DNA of 64,000 bases from Micromonospora zamorensis (GTDB taxonomy: Bacteria > Actinomycetota > Actinomycetes > Mycobacteriales > Micromonosporaceae), in assembly GCF_900090275.1 (NCBI RefSeq), contig NZ_LT607755.1, forward strand, positions 5,952,001 through 6,016,000, written 5' to 3'. Under the pieces are notes generated by a model, which searched no databases, was not told where the DNA came from, and saw only the letters and a list, made by a program, of their open reading frames with translations. Made by a program: the position numbers and the translations under genes. Positions 24,635-31,311 of this stretch are shown piece after piece (the stretch's first letter is position 1; every line of letters starts with the position of its first letter).

Positions 24635-27085
24635 GTGACCTGGATGCGGAAACGTGACCACAATGTGCTGACCAACGCCGCATCGCTACTCGTGTGTGGC
24701 CTGTTGGCCGGCGTAGTGGTCGCTGCGGCGGCCTTCCCCGCGGTGGCGATGTCCGGCTTGGCCGCGAAGGCGGGCGCCGAGACATTCGGCAACCTGCCCA
24801 CGGAGCTGACGGTGGCCCGAGCGCCGCAGATCAGCTACCTGCTGGCCTCGGACGGCAAGACACCGCTCGCAACGATGTACGACGAGAACCGGCGCGACGT
24901 GAAGCTCGCCGACATCTCTCCCTACATGCAGAAGGCCATCATCGCGGCCGAGGACCACGACTTCTACAAGCACAACGGCGTCGACATCAACGGTGTCGCA
25001 CGCGCGTTCGTCAACAACCAGGCCGAGGGCTCCGGCCGGCAGGGCGCCTCGACGCTGACCATGCAGTACGTCCGGCTGGCCATCGCCTACTCGGCCACCC
25101 ACCCGGCCGACGTGGTCGCGGCGACCGAGGACACCAGTGCCCGCAAGCTCCGCGAGATGCGACTGGCCCTCCAGGTCGACAAGGAATTCTCCAAGGACGA
25201 GATCCTCACCCGCTACCTCAACCTCGCCTCGTTCGGCAACGGCGCGTACGGCATCTTCGCCGCCAGCCAGGTCTACTTCGGTAAGCCGCCGAGCAAGCTC
25301 AAGATCGAGGAAGCGGCACTGCTGGCCGGCATGGTCAAGGCCCCGACGACGAACGACCCGACCACCAAGGCCGGCTACCCGCTCGCTCTGGACCGCCGTG
25401 ACTACGTCATCCAGAACATGGTCGAGATCAAGGCCATCACCCAGCAAGAGGCCGACGCGGCCAAGGCCGTCGAGCTGAAGGTGAAGGAAAAGCGCACCCC
25501 GAACGGCTGCGTCGCCGCCAACGTCAATGAGTGGGGCTTCTTCTGCGACTACTTCTACCGCTGGTGGATGCAGCAGGAAACGTTCGGTTCGACCTCGTAC
25601 GACCGGGAGCGGCGGCTGAAGAGCGGCGGCTACACCGTCGTGACGTCGATCGACGTCCAGGCGCAGCGCGGCGCGGACAAGGCGGTCCGTAAGGCCAAGA
25701 GCGTGAACAGCAAGGAAGCGGCGATGGTCGCGGTGGTCGAGCCCGGCACCGGCCGGGTCCGGGCGCTCGCGGTGAACCGGCAGTTCAAGCTGGACGACCC
25801 GAAGAACCCGAAGAACAAGATCTCCAGCGATCCCGCGAAGAGCAAGAAGAAGATCCGGGGCAACTACCCGGCGACGGTCAACCCCCTGCTCACCGGTGGC
25901 GACGGCATCACCGGTTATCAGGCAGGCTCGACCTTCAAGATGTTCACGATCGTGGCGGCGTTGGAAAAGGGCATCCCGCTCAGCTACCCGATCAACGCGC
26001 AGAAGCAGTTCAAATCGGAATACATCATCCAGCCGGGCCCCGCAGCCTGCCCAGGCACCAACTTCTACTGCCCCACCAACTCGACCGAGAGCATGGCCGG
26101 CCCACACAACATGTGGACCGCGTTCGGCCGCTCGGTGAACACCTACTTCGTGCCACTGCAACAGCAGGTCGGCGCGGAGAACGTGGTCAAGGCCGCCAAG
26201 CGGCTGGGCATCAACTTCCGGGCCCAGGAGGATCTGGACCTGGAGAAGGGCGCGCACCAGTGGGGCGCGTTCACCCTGGGCGTCTCGCAGACCACCCCGC
26301 TGGATCTGGCCAACGCCTACGCCACCCTGGCCGCGGACGGCACGTTCTGCGAACCGATCCCGGTGCAGGAGATCCGCGACCCGGAGGGCAACAAGCTCGA
26401 CATCGCCAACCCGCGCTGCGAGAAGCGGTTCAGCACCGACGTGGCCCGCGCCGCGGTGGACGCGGCCCGATGCCCGGTCGGTGACAAGTCGTCGTCCTCC
26501 CGGTGCGCGGGAGCCACTGCCGGCAACGTCCGCAACGACGTCGGTTACCCGGTGGCCGGCAAGTCCGGCACCACCGACTCGGAGAAGACCGCCGCACTGG
26601 TCGCGATGACCAAGCAGTACGCGGTGGCGGGCATCATGGCCGACCCGGACTGGCCGCAGACCAACGTGAAGATGAAGCACGGGGAGAAGGACGGCATCAA
26701 CCCGCCGGTGTGGGAGACGCTGCGGGACGCCATGAAGGGCAAGAAGGCGATCCAGTTCGAGCCGCCGGGCCAGAAGATCTCCGAGGGTGACCAGCGCAGC
26801 ATCCCGAGCGTGAGCTGCATCCCGCTGGATCAGGCGAAGTCCCGGATCAAGGGTGCCGGCTTCGAGCCGGTGGTCTCCGACACCAAGGTCAAGTCTTCCT
26901 GTCCTCCGGGCACCGCCCACGGCACCAGCCCGGACGGGCGCACCATCAAGGGTGGCATCGTCACCATCCAGGTCAGCAACGGTGGTGGCGGCACCACGCC
27001 GGGCAACACCGGTGGCCCCGGTGGCCCCGGGCAGCCCGGCAACCCGCCCGGTCGACCCGGTGGCGGTGGTCGTCCCGGCGGCTGA
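24635..27085 (+). CDS. Class A penicillin-binding protein with C-terminal PASTA-like domain
   Basis: About 816 residues. A short cytoplasmic N-terminus and one membrane span (ASLLVCGLLAGVVVAAAAFP) come first. The glycosyltransferase 51 domain follows (about 60-260): EDHDFYKHNGVD holds the catalytic Glu, then GASTLTMQYVR and KDEILTRYLNLASFGNGAYG. The transpeptidase domain (about 340-690) has STFK (AGSTFKMF), SVN (GRSVNTYF) and KSGT (AGKSGTTD). One PASTA-like repeat (IPSVSCIPLDQAKSRIKGAG) and a Gly/Pro-rich tail end the protein. It polymerises and cross-links peptidoglycan outside the membrane. An alternative start is ATG 24644. Confidence 0.93.
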   Translation: MTWMRKRDHNVLTNAASLLVCGLLAGVVVAAAAFPAVAMSGLAAKAGAETFGNLPTELTVARAPQISYLLASDGKTPLATMYDENRRDVKLADISPYMQKAIIAAEDHDFYKHNGVDINGVARAFVNNQAEGSGRQGASTLTMQYVRLAIAYSATHPADVVAATEDTSARKLREMRLALQVDKEFSKDEILTRYLNLASFGNGAYGIFAASQVYFGKPPSKLKIEEAALLAGMVKAPTTNDPTTKAGYPLALDRRDYVIQNMVEIKAITQQEADAAKAVELKVKEKRTPNGCVAANVNEWGFFCDYFYRWWMQQETFGSTSYDRERRLKSGGYTVVTSIDVQAQRGADKAVRKAKSVNSKEAAMVAVVEPGTGRVRALAVNRQFKLDDPKNPKNKISSDPAKSKKKIRGNYPATVNPLLTGGDGITGYQAGSTFKMFTIVAALEKGIPLSYPINAQKQFKSEYIIQPGPAACPGTNFYCPTNSTESMAGPHNMWTAFGRSVNTYFVPLQQQVGAENVVKAAKRLGINFRAQEDLDLEKGAHQWGAFTLGVSQTTPLDLANAYATLAADGTFCEPIPVQEIRDPEGNKLDIANPRCEKRFSTDVARAAVDAARCPVGDKSSSSRCAGATAGNVRNDVGYPVAGKSGTTDSEKTAALVAMTKQYAVAGIMADPDWPQTNVKMKHGEKDGINPPVWETLRDAMKGKKAIQFEPPGQKISEGDQRSIPSVSCIPLDQAKSRIKGAGFEPVVSDTKVKSSCPPGTAHGTSPDGRTIKGGIVTIQVSNGGGGTTPGNTGGPGGPGQPGNPPGRPGGGGRPGG

Positions 27086-27102
27086 GCCGACGCGCAGGAC
27101 AC

Positions 27103-27137
27103 AACGGGCGGGCACCCTTCTCGGGTGCCCGCCCGTT
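27103..27137 (+). terminator. Strong Rho-independent-like terminator after the PBP gene
   Basis: A perfect 15-bp GC-rich stem (27103-27117 with 27123-27137) with loop TTCTC lies 17 nt after the stop codon. It is also placed to limit read-through from the convergent gene at 27204-27659. Confidence 0.85.
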
Positions 27138-27203
27138 CGTCTGTCCGGTCGACCGGCTACCGGCGCCGATCCCGAGGGCGGCAGCCACGGTGCCGCCGGT
27201 GAG

Positions 27204-27659
27204 TCAGAGGCCCAGCTGTCGGCGTACCTCGGAAGCCACCCGGCCACCCTCGGCCTGGCCCGCCACCGCGGCCTGGGCCGCCTTCATGGCCGGGCCCATC
27301 TGGGCCTTGCCGGTAAAGCCGCCCGCGGCGAGCGCCCCCGACACCAGCTCGGCCAGCTCGGCGTCCGAGAGCTGCTTGGGCAGGTAGCGGTCCAGCACCT
27401 CACCCTCGGCCGACTCCTTCGCGGCCTGCTCGGCGCGGCCGGCGTCGGCGAACGCGGTGGCTGCCTCCCGGCGCTTCTTGGCTTCCTTGGTCAACACGGC
27501 GAGCACCTCGTCATCGGTGAGCTCGCGCTTGGCCTTGCCGGCGACCTCCGCGGTGCCAACGGCGGCCAGGGCCATCCGCAGCGTGGAGGTGGTCAGCTCG
27601 TCGCGCGCCTTGAGCGCGGAACGCATGTCGGCAGTGAGGCGGTCCTTCAGCGTGCTCAT
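27204..27659 (-). CDS. GatB/YqeY domain-containing protein
   Basis: The 151-residue protein begins MSTLKDRLTADMRSALKARD and contains LGTAEVAGKAKRELTDDEVL-like helices, EGEVLDRYLPKQLSDAELAE and the C-terminal GRVASEVRRQLGL. This is the YqeY fold, related to the tail domain of GatB, the tRNA-dependent amidotransferase subunit. The standalone protein's role is unknown; tRNA binding is inferred from the fold. It faces the phosphoesterase gene across only 25 bp. A TAGTTT box 8 nt before the ATG suggests a leaderless mRNA. Confidence 0.88.
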   Translation of the reverse strand: MSTLKDRLTADMRSALKARDELTTSTLRMALAAVGTAEVAGKAKRELTDDEVLAVLTKEAKKRREAATAFADAGRAEQAAKESAEGEVLDRYLPKQLSDAELAELVSGALAAGGFTGKAQMGPAMKAAQAAVAGQAEGGRVASEVRRQLGL

Positions 27660-27667
27660 GGACGGTC

Positions 27668-27677
27668 AAACTACCCT
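27668..27677. promoter_or_regulatory. Two overlapping divergent -10 boxes in a 25-bp gap
   Basis: On the plus strand TACCCT (27672-27677) lies 7 nt before ATG 27685. On the minus strand TAGTTT (27673 back to 27668) lies 8 nt before ATG 27659. The boxes share two base pairs, and neither gene has a ribosome-binding site. Both transcripts are therefore predicted to be leaderless, and the two promoters should be mutually exclusive on one DNA molecule. Confidence 0.55.
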
Positions 27678-27684
27678 GAACGCC

Positions 27685-28578
27685 ATGCGAAAGCGCACAC
27701 TATTCCGGCTTGCCGCCGGAACCGCCACGGTCGGCGCGGCCACCCTCGCGTACGCGTCGCTCATCGAGCGCAACATGTTCACCCTGCGGCGGTACGACGT
27801 GCCGGTGCTGCCGGCCGACGCGGAGCCGCTGCGTGTGCTGCACCTGTCGGACCTGCACATGATGCCCGACCAGGCGCGCAAGCAGCGCTGGGTGGCGTCG
27901 CTGGCCGCCCTGGACCCCGACCTGGTGGTGGTGACCGGCGACAACATGGCCCACCCGGACGCGGTGCCCGGGGTGCTGCGCGCCCTACAGCCGCTGCTGG
28001 ACTATCCGGGGGCGTTCGTGTTCGGCTCCAACGACTACACCGGGCCGGTCCTGAAGAACCCGTTCACCTACTTCCTGCCCGACCGTGAATACACCGAGGG
28101 CGTCGAGCTGCCCTACGAGGAGCTGCGTCAGGTGTTCACCGGCGCCGGCTGGGCGGACCTCAACAACGTCCGGACCACGTTGAAGGCCGGCGGTCGGCAG
28201 CTCGACCTGGTCGGCGTTGACGACCCCCACATCGACCGGGACGACTACCCCTCCGTGGCTGGCGCGGTCTCGTCGTCGGCCGATCTGTCCATCGCGCTGA
28301 CGCACTCCCCGGAGCCACGGGTGCTCGACCAGATGGGGGCGGACGGCTTCGGGCTGATGCTGGCCGGGCACACCCACGGCGGTCAGGTCTGCGTACCGGG
28401 CTTCGGCGCGCTTGTCACCAACTGCGGCCTGCCCCGCTCGATGGCGCGAGGGCTGCACCGCTGGCCGGGCTCGGACTCCTGGCTGCACGTCTCCGCCGGC
28501 CTCGGCACCCACCCCACCGCCCCGATCCGCTTCGCCTGCCCCCCGGAGGCCAGCATCCTCACCCTCATCCCCCGCTGA
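27685..28578 (+). CDS. Metallophosphoesterase with N-terminal membrane anchor
   Basis: The 297-residue protein has one N-terminal hydrophobic segment (LFRLAAGTATVGAATLAYAS), then a YkuE-like calcineurin phosphoesterase domain. The metal motifs are LHLSDLH, VTGDN, GSND (in place of GNHD), LTHSPEP and GHTHGGQV. It likely acts at the membrane on a phosphodiester or lipid phosphate. Related YaeI/YkuE proteins in other bacteria are membrane-associated. It stands alone, with a divergent neighbour sharing its promoter gap. The substrate is unknown. Confidence 0.9.
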   Translation: MRKRTLFRLAAGTATVGAATLAYASLIERNMFTLRRYDVPVLPADAEPLRVLHLSDLHMMPDQARKQRWVASLAALDPDLVVVTGDNMAHPDAVPGVLRALQPLLDYPGAFVFGSNDYTGPVLKNPFTYFLPDREYTEGVELPYEELRQVFTGAGWADLNNVRTTLKAGGRQLDLVGVDDPHIDRDDYPSVAGAVSSSADLSIALTHSPEPRVLDQMGADGFGLMLAGHTHGGQVCVPGFGALVTNCGLPRSMARGLHRWPGSDSWLHVSAGLGTHPTAPIRFACPPEASILTLIPR

Positions 28579-28645
28579 CCAGCCCACACCCCCTGCGCCC
28601 CGCGCAGGCGGTGTGGGCCTCAAGATCCGCACACCCCTGCGCCCC

Positions 28646-28753
28646 GCGCGGGCCTCAAGATCCGCGCGGGCCTCAAGATCCGCGCGGGCCTCAAGATCCG
28701 CGCGGGCCTCAAGATCCGCGCGGGCCTCAAGATCCGCGCGGGCCTCAAGATCC
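28646..28753. repeat. Six perfect tandem copies of an 18-bp unit
   Basis: The unit GCGCGGGCCTCAAGATCC repeats six times without a mismatch (108 bp). A partial older copy lies at about 28615-28630. The last unit runs directly into the neighbouring 78-bp palindrome, whose first bases AAGATCC are also part of the unit. The array therefore seems to have grown from the edge of the palindrome. There are no spacers, so it is not CRISPR. Confidence 0.9.
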
Positions 28754-28824
28754 ACGCAACATCAGGGATGTTGCTGCCTCACGCCGCCGCGAGGCAGCAA
28801 CATCGGGGAAGTTGCGCGGATCTT
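28747..28824. repeat. 78-bp palindromic element, copy A
   Basis: The outer ends AAGATCC (28747-28753) and GGATCTT (28818-28824) are inverted. An inner stem GATGTTGCTGCCTC pairs with GAGGCAGCAACATC around a GC-rich loop. Copy B at 36918-36995 is the same length and, when reverse-complemented, differs at few positions outside the loop. The pair shows that this is a repeated element, similar in style to REP/REPIN sequences. Confidence 0.85.
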
Positions 28825-28903
28825 GGCTCTCTCCGGGGTCCGGGCAGCGGGGGTACCGAGTTTGACCATCGGGGCGGGTGGGCTACTATTTGTCGGCACG
28901 CCT

Positions 28904-28980
<77 letters not shown>

Positions 28981-28984
28981 GGTC

Positions 28985-29017
28985 AGAGGGCACATCCGAT
29001 CCATGGATGTGCCCTCT
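28985..29017 (+). terminator. Terminator after tRNA-Pro
   Basis: A perfect 13-bp stem (28985-28997 with 29005-29017) with a 7-nt loop GATCCAT follows the tRNA directly. A second, very similar hairpin lies at 31162-31200 in the same orientation (28 of 33 positions identical). Confidence 0.85.
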
Positions 29018-29155
29018 AGTGCTTCCTGGGTGACCAACTGCGGCCGGATCGAGGCCAGCCAGGGTTGCGACCCGGCGGAAGGCCCGGCGGACGGTGGCCG
29101 CATCGGGGGCAGTGCCGACAGTCGAGGGAAGATCAGCCCGAGCTTGACGTCTGGC

Positions 29156-29926
29156 CTAGGAGTCGTCGCCCGCGCTCTTCCAACCGTCCCGCTCGGGTAA
29201 CTCGGCGAGAAGCCGCTCGTACTCGGCCTGGCTTCCGATCGTTGCCCGGTGTTCGGGGTGAGCGACGTAGTGCCCGATCACAGCAGCGAGAAATTGTGCG
29301 TCGACGTTGTCGGTGCGCATGGCCTTCCGGCTCCACGGAATACCGCGTCGCCGCACCAGCTGGGGTTCCGCGATCGCCATCCGGAGCCGCGAGGGGCGGT
29401 CGACACCTGGGGGGATCTGAGCGGCCGGTAGGGCCTCCCACGGCACAGTGAGTGAGCCGAGAGCCCAACGCTGCCGTATCCCGTAAGGATGGAGCTGCAC
29501 CCCGTAACCCCGCCACGCCTCGACCAGCAACAGCGCGACCAGCACAAACCAGGGAATATTGACGATCACGTCGAACGTCGACGCAATGCCTGCCCTGGTC
29601 GAACGCACCACTGCGCCGATGCTGGCCGATGCAGGCGCGAGGAAGCCAAGGGCAATGAGCACCTTCCACGCCGGAGCGGGTGTGGCGAAGGCCGGAACCT
29701 GCGGCTGCACCACAAGGTAGACCGGACGGATCCCCATGGCGATGAGCGCCAGGACCAGGACCGCCAAGGTAAGGAAGAGCAGCGGGAAGAACAGACGCTG
29801 CCCCAGGGTAGGCACGAAGCCGACGGCCGCGACGTTCACACCCGCCACCAGTAGACCAAGCATCAAGACACCGTGCCTGTGACGCACCATGGCATCCGAA
29901 ACCTTGCCGATCATGCCCGTGACCAT
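29156..29926 (-). CDS. Membrane protein of unknown function, foreign appearance
   Basis: The 256-residue protein starts at ATG 29926. It has about four hydrophobic segments: [59 protein letters not shown] and [18 protein letters not shown] soluble C-terminal domain of about 110 residues follows ([20 protein letters not shown]). This resembles the layout of PH-like-domain membrane proteins of actinobacteria, but I cannot name the family. Its codon use is less GC-biased at third positions than in the neighbours, which fits recent acquisition along with the adjoining 2.2 kb. Confidence 0.65.
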   Translation of the reverse strand: MVTGMIGKVSDAMVRHRHGVLMLGLLVAGVNVAAVGFVPTLGQRLFFPLLFLTLAVLVLALIAMGIRPVYLVVQPQVPAFATPAPAWKVLIALGFLAPASASIGAVVRSTRAGIASTFDVIVNIPWFVLVALLLVEAWRGYGVQLHPYGIRQRWALGSLTVPWEALPAAQIPPGVDRPSRLRMAIAEPQLVRRRGIPWSRKAMRTDNVDAQFLAAVIGHYVAHPEHRATIGSQAEYERLLAELPERDGWKSAGDDS

Positions 29927-30273
29927 ACGAGCCGGCGGTTGCAGGACTGGCTAGCCGATCGGTCGACGCTGAACAACGAAGCGTCGATCATGTCAAGCAT
30001 CCTGTCCCGCAAGGTTTCTGCACGCCTTCAATGCGGCCCGAGACGGGCCCGCACCCGGTCGCGGTCCGTGAGCGGTTGCGCAGGGCCACCCCGCCAGCGT
30101 CGACGCGGGCATGCCGAGCAGACCGCCACCCGGGCCGCCAGCGTCCGAACGTGCGTCAAGGCCGTCTTGACGTGGGGGACCGGGGTGGCGGCCCGCTCCC
30201 CAGGAGGGCGGGTCGGCGGCAGGCGGGATGGCAGGCAAGGCGACAGCGGTGACGATCTCAGTAGGATGCGCAC
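29927..30273. other. Intergenic region, no gene recognised
   Basis: The 347 bp hold several short frames on both strands, but none has a start with a ribosome-binding site and none matches a known family. They may be remnants of earlier insertion. The last 40 bp carry the promoter of the hydrolase gene. Confidence 0.45.
30262..30267 (+). promoter_or_regulatory. -10 box (TAGGAT) of a leaderless promoter, HAD gene
   Basis: TAGGAT ends 6 nt before ATG 30274, with no ribosome-binding site. Confidence 0.5.
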
Positions 30274-30978
30274 ATGCCTCGGCCAGTGATCTTCGATCTC
30301 TTTCATACCCTGGTTCATGGTGCCGATGACGAGCGTGACCGGGTAGTTGGCGAGATGGCGCTCGTGGTCGGGGTGGCTCCGTCCGCGCTGATCGCTGCGT
30401 ACCACGCCACCTGGCGTGACCGGCTGGTCCGGTGGGACGTGGAGGAGACCGTCCGCATTCTCGCCGGACGCCTTGGTGGCACGCCAACCGACGCACAGGT
30501 GACACGGGCCGGTGGACATCGGCGAGCCCTCGCGCGCCGGGTGCTGGGCACTGTCTCGACCGCCACCCTGGACGTGCTTGACGCGCTGCGCGACGACGGG
30601 CGTCCGCTGGCCCTTATCAGCAACGCCACCTCGGAGACCGCCGAGGCGTGGCCGCAGAGCCCGCTTGCCCGCTGCTTCGACGTCGCGGTCTTCTCCTGCG
30701 AAGTCGGGCTGGCCAAGCCCGACCCGGCGATCTACCGCATCGCCGCTGAGCGGTTGGGCGTCGCGCCAGCAGAGTGCGTCTTCGTCGGTGACGGCGCAGA
30801 CGGCGAACTGGCCGGCGCGGCAGCGGTCGGTATGACCGTGCTTCGTACCACTGAGCACAACGACACCGACCCGAGCTGGGGCGGACGTGCGTTCGCCACC
30901 CTTGGCGACCTGCCCGCCCTGCTGTGTGAGTCGGCCGGTCTAAGTTCCGCTTCAACGTCTGACGGTCGGGTTGGGTGA
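30274..30978 (+). CDS. HAD-superfamily hydrolase, subfamily IA, lacking the second motif I Asp
   Basis: The 234-residue protein has motif I IFDLFHTLVHG: the nucleophile is Asp8, but the usual Asp two residues later is Phe. Motif II is LALISNAT, motif III GLAKPDP (Lys) and motif IV VFVGDGADGEL. A helical cap lies at residues about 15-85. Haloacid dehalogenases and phosphonatases also replace that Asp, so a dehalogenase-type or non-phosphatase reaction is possible. The 5' part is less GC-rich than the rest of the window. The gene ends at an FG-GAP gene fragment that its stop codon touches. Confidence 0.85.
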   Translation: MPRPVIFDLFHTLVHGADDERDRVVGEMALVVGVAPSALIAAYHATWRDRLVRWDVEETVRILAGRLGGTPTDAQVTRAGGHRRALARRVLGTVSTATLDVLDALRDDGRPLALISNATSETAEAWPQSPLARCFDVAVFSCEVGLAKPDPAIYRIAAERLGVAPAECVFVGDGADGELAGAAAVGMTVLRTTEHNDTDPSWGGRAFATLGDLPALLCESAGLSSASTSDGRVG

Positions 30979-31094
30979 CCAGTTCCTTCACCCCGCGCGG
31001 GCTCGCGGTCGCCGACATCAACAACGACGGCCTGAAGGATCTGCTGATGGCCAACTACACTACGGGCTCGTGGTGGTACCGCAACGCCCCGCGT
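30975..31094 (+). pseudogene. Fragment of an FG-GAP/VCBS-repeat protein gene
   Basis: About 38 codons read TPRGLAVADINNDGLKDLLM and continue ANYTTGSWWYRNAP, a typical FG-GAP/VCBS repeat with the DxNxDG calcium-binding loop. The frame then runs into Arg-rich nonsense, and no full protein is present. This looks like the remains of an extracellular beta-propeller protein gene, cut at a junction. It overlaps the HAD stop by 4 bp. No intact parent gene is in the window. Confidence 0.7.
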
Positions 31095-31161
31095 CGACGT
31101 CCGCGGCGACGTCGCCGAAGGTCCAGGTGGGCCGGGCCTGAGCGACGTTGGAGGACTCGTC

Positions 31162-31200
31162 GGTGGAGGGCATATCCGATCAACGGATGTGCCCTCCACC
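31162..31200 (+). terminator. Hairpin terminator similar to that after tRNA-Pro
   Basis: A 16-bp stem with one mismatch (31162-31177 with 31185-31200) and loop GATCAAC lies in the same orientation as the tRNA terminator. The similarity extends about 15 bp downstream, giving a ~45-bp direct repeat around the block in between. Confidence 0.8.
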
Positions 31201-31297
31201 GTTCCCGGGTGTGCCTGCGCGCTCAACCCACAAGGATGAGTTCCGGGACCAGGGGATGCTGCCGTCGCGGCTGACGACGGAGCGACGCCCCGCTGAC

Positions 31298-31303
31298 TAG
31301 CAT
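31298..31303 (+). promoter_or_regulatory. -10 box (TAGCAT) of a leaderless promoter, LAL gene
   Basis: TAGCAT ends 8 nt before ATG 31312, with no ribosome-binding site. The spacing is slightly longer than at the other leaderless candidates. Confidence 0.45.
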
Positions 31304-31311
31304 CGATCGCG

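Noticed and set aside
20908..27085. Secondary-metabolite cluster around wblA
   Set aside because: No biosynthetic enzymes lie near. The genes are conserved housekeeping and developmental ones.
24686..27247. Open frame of 853 codons on the minus strand over the PBP gene
   Set aside because: The PBP has full catalytic motifs on the plus strand. The antisense frame is an artefact of GC-rich codons.
28646..28753. Possible protein with ADLEAR or ARASRS repeats
   Set aside because: It is only the translation of the 18-bp DNA repeat, which is divisible by three. No start or ribosome-binding site supports it.
28646..28824. CRISPR array
   Set aside because: The units are directly abutting with no unique spacers, and there are no cas genes.
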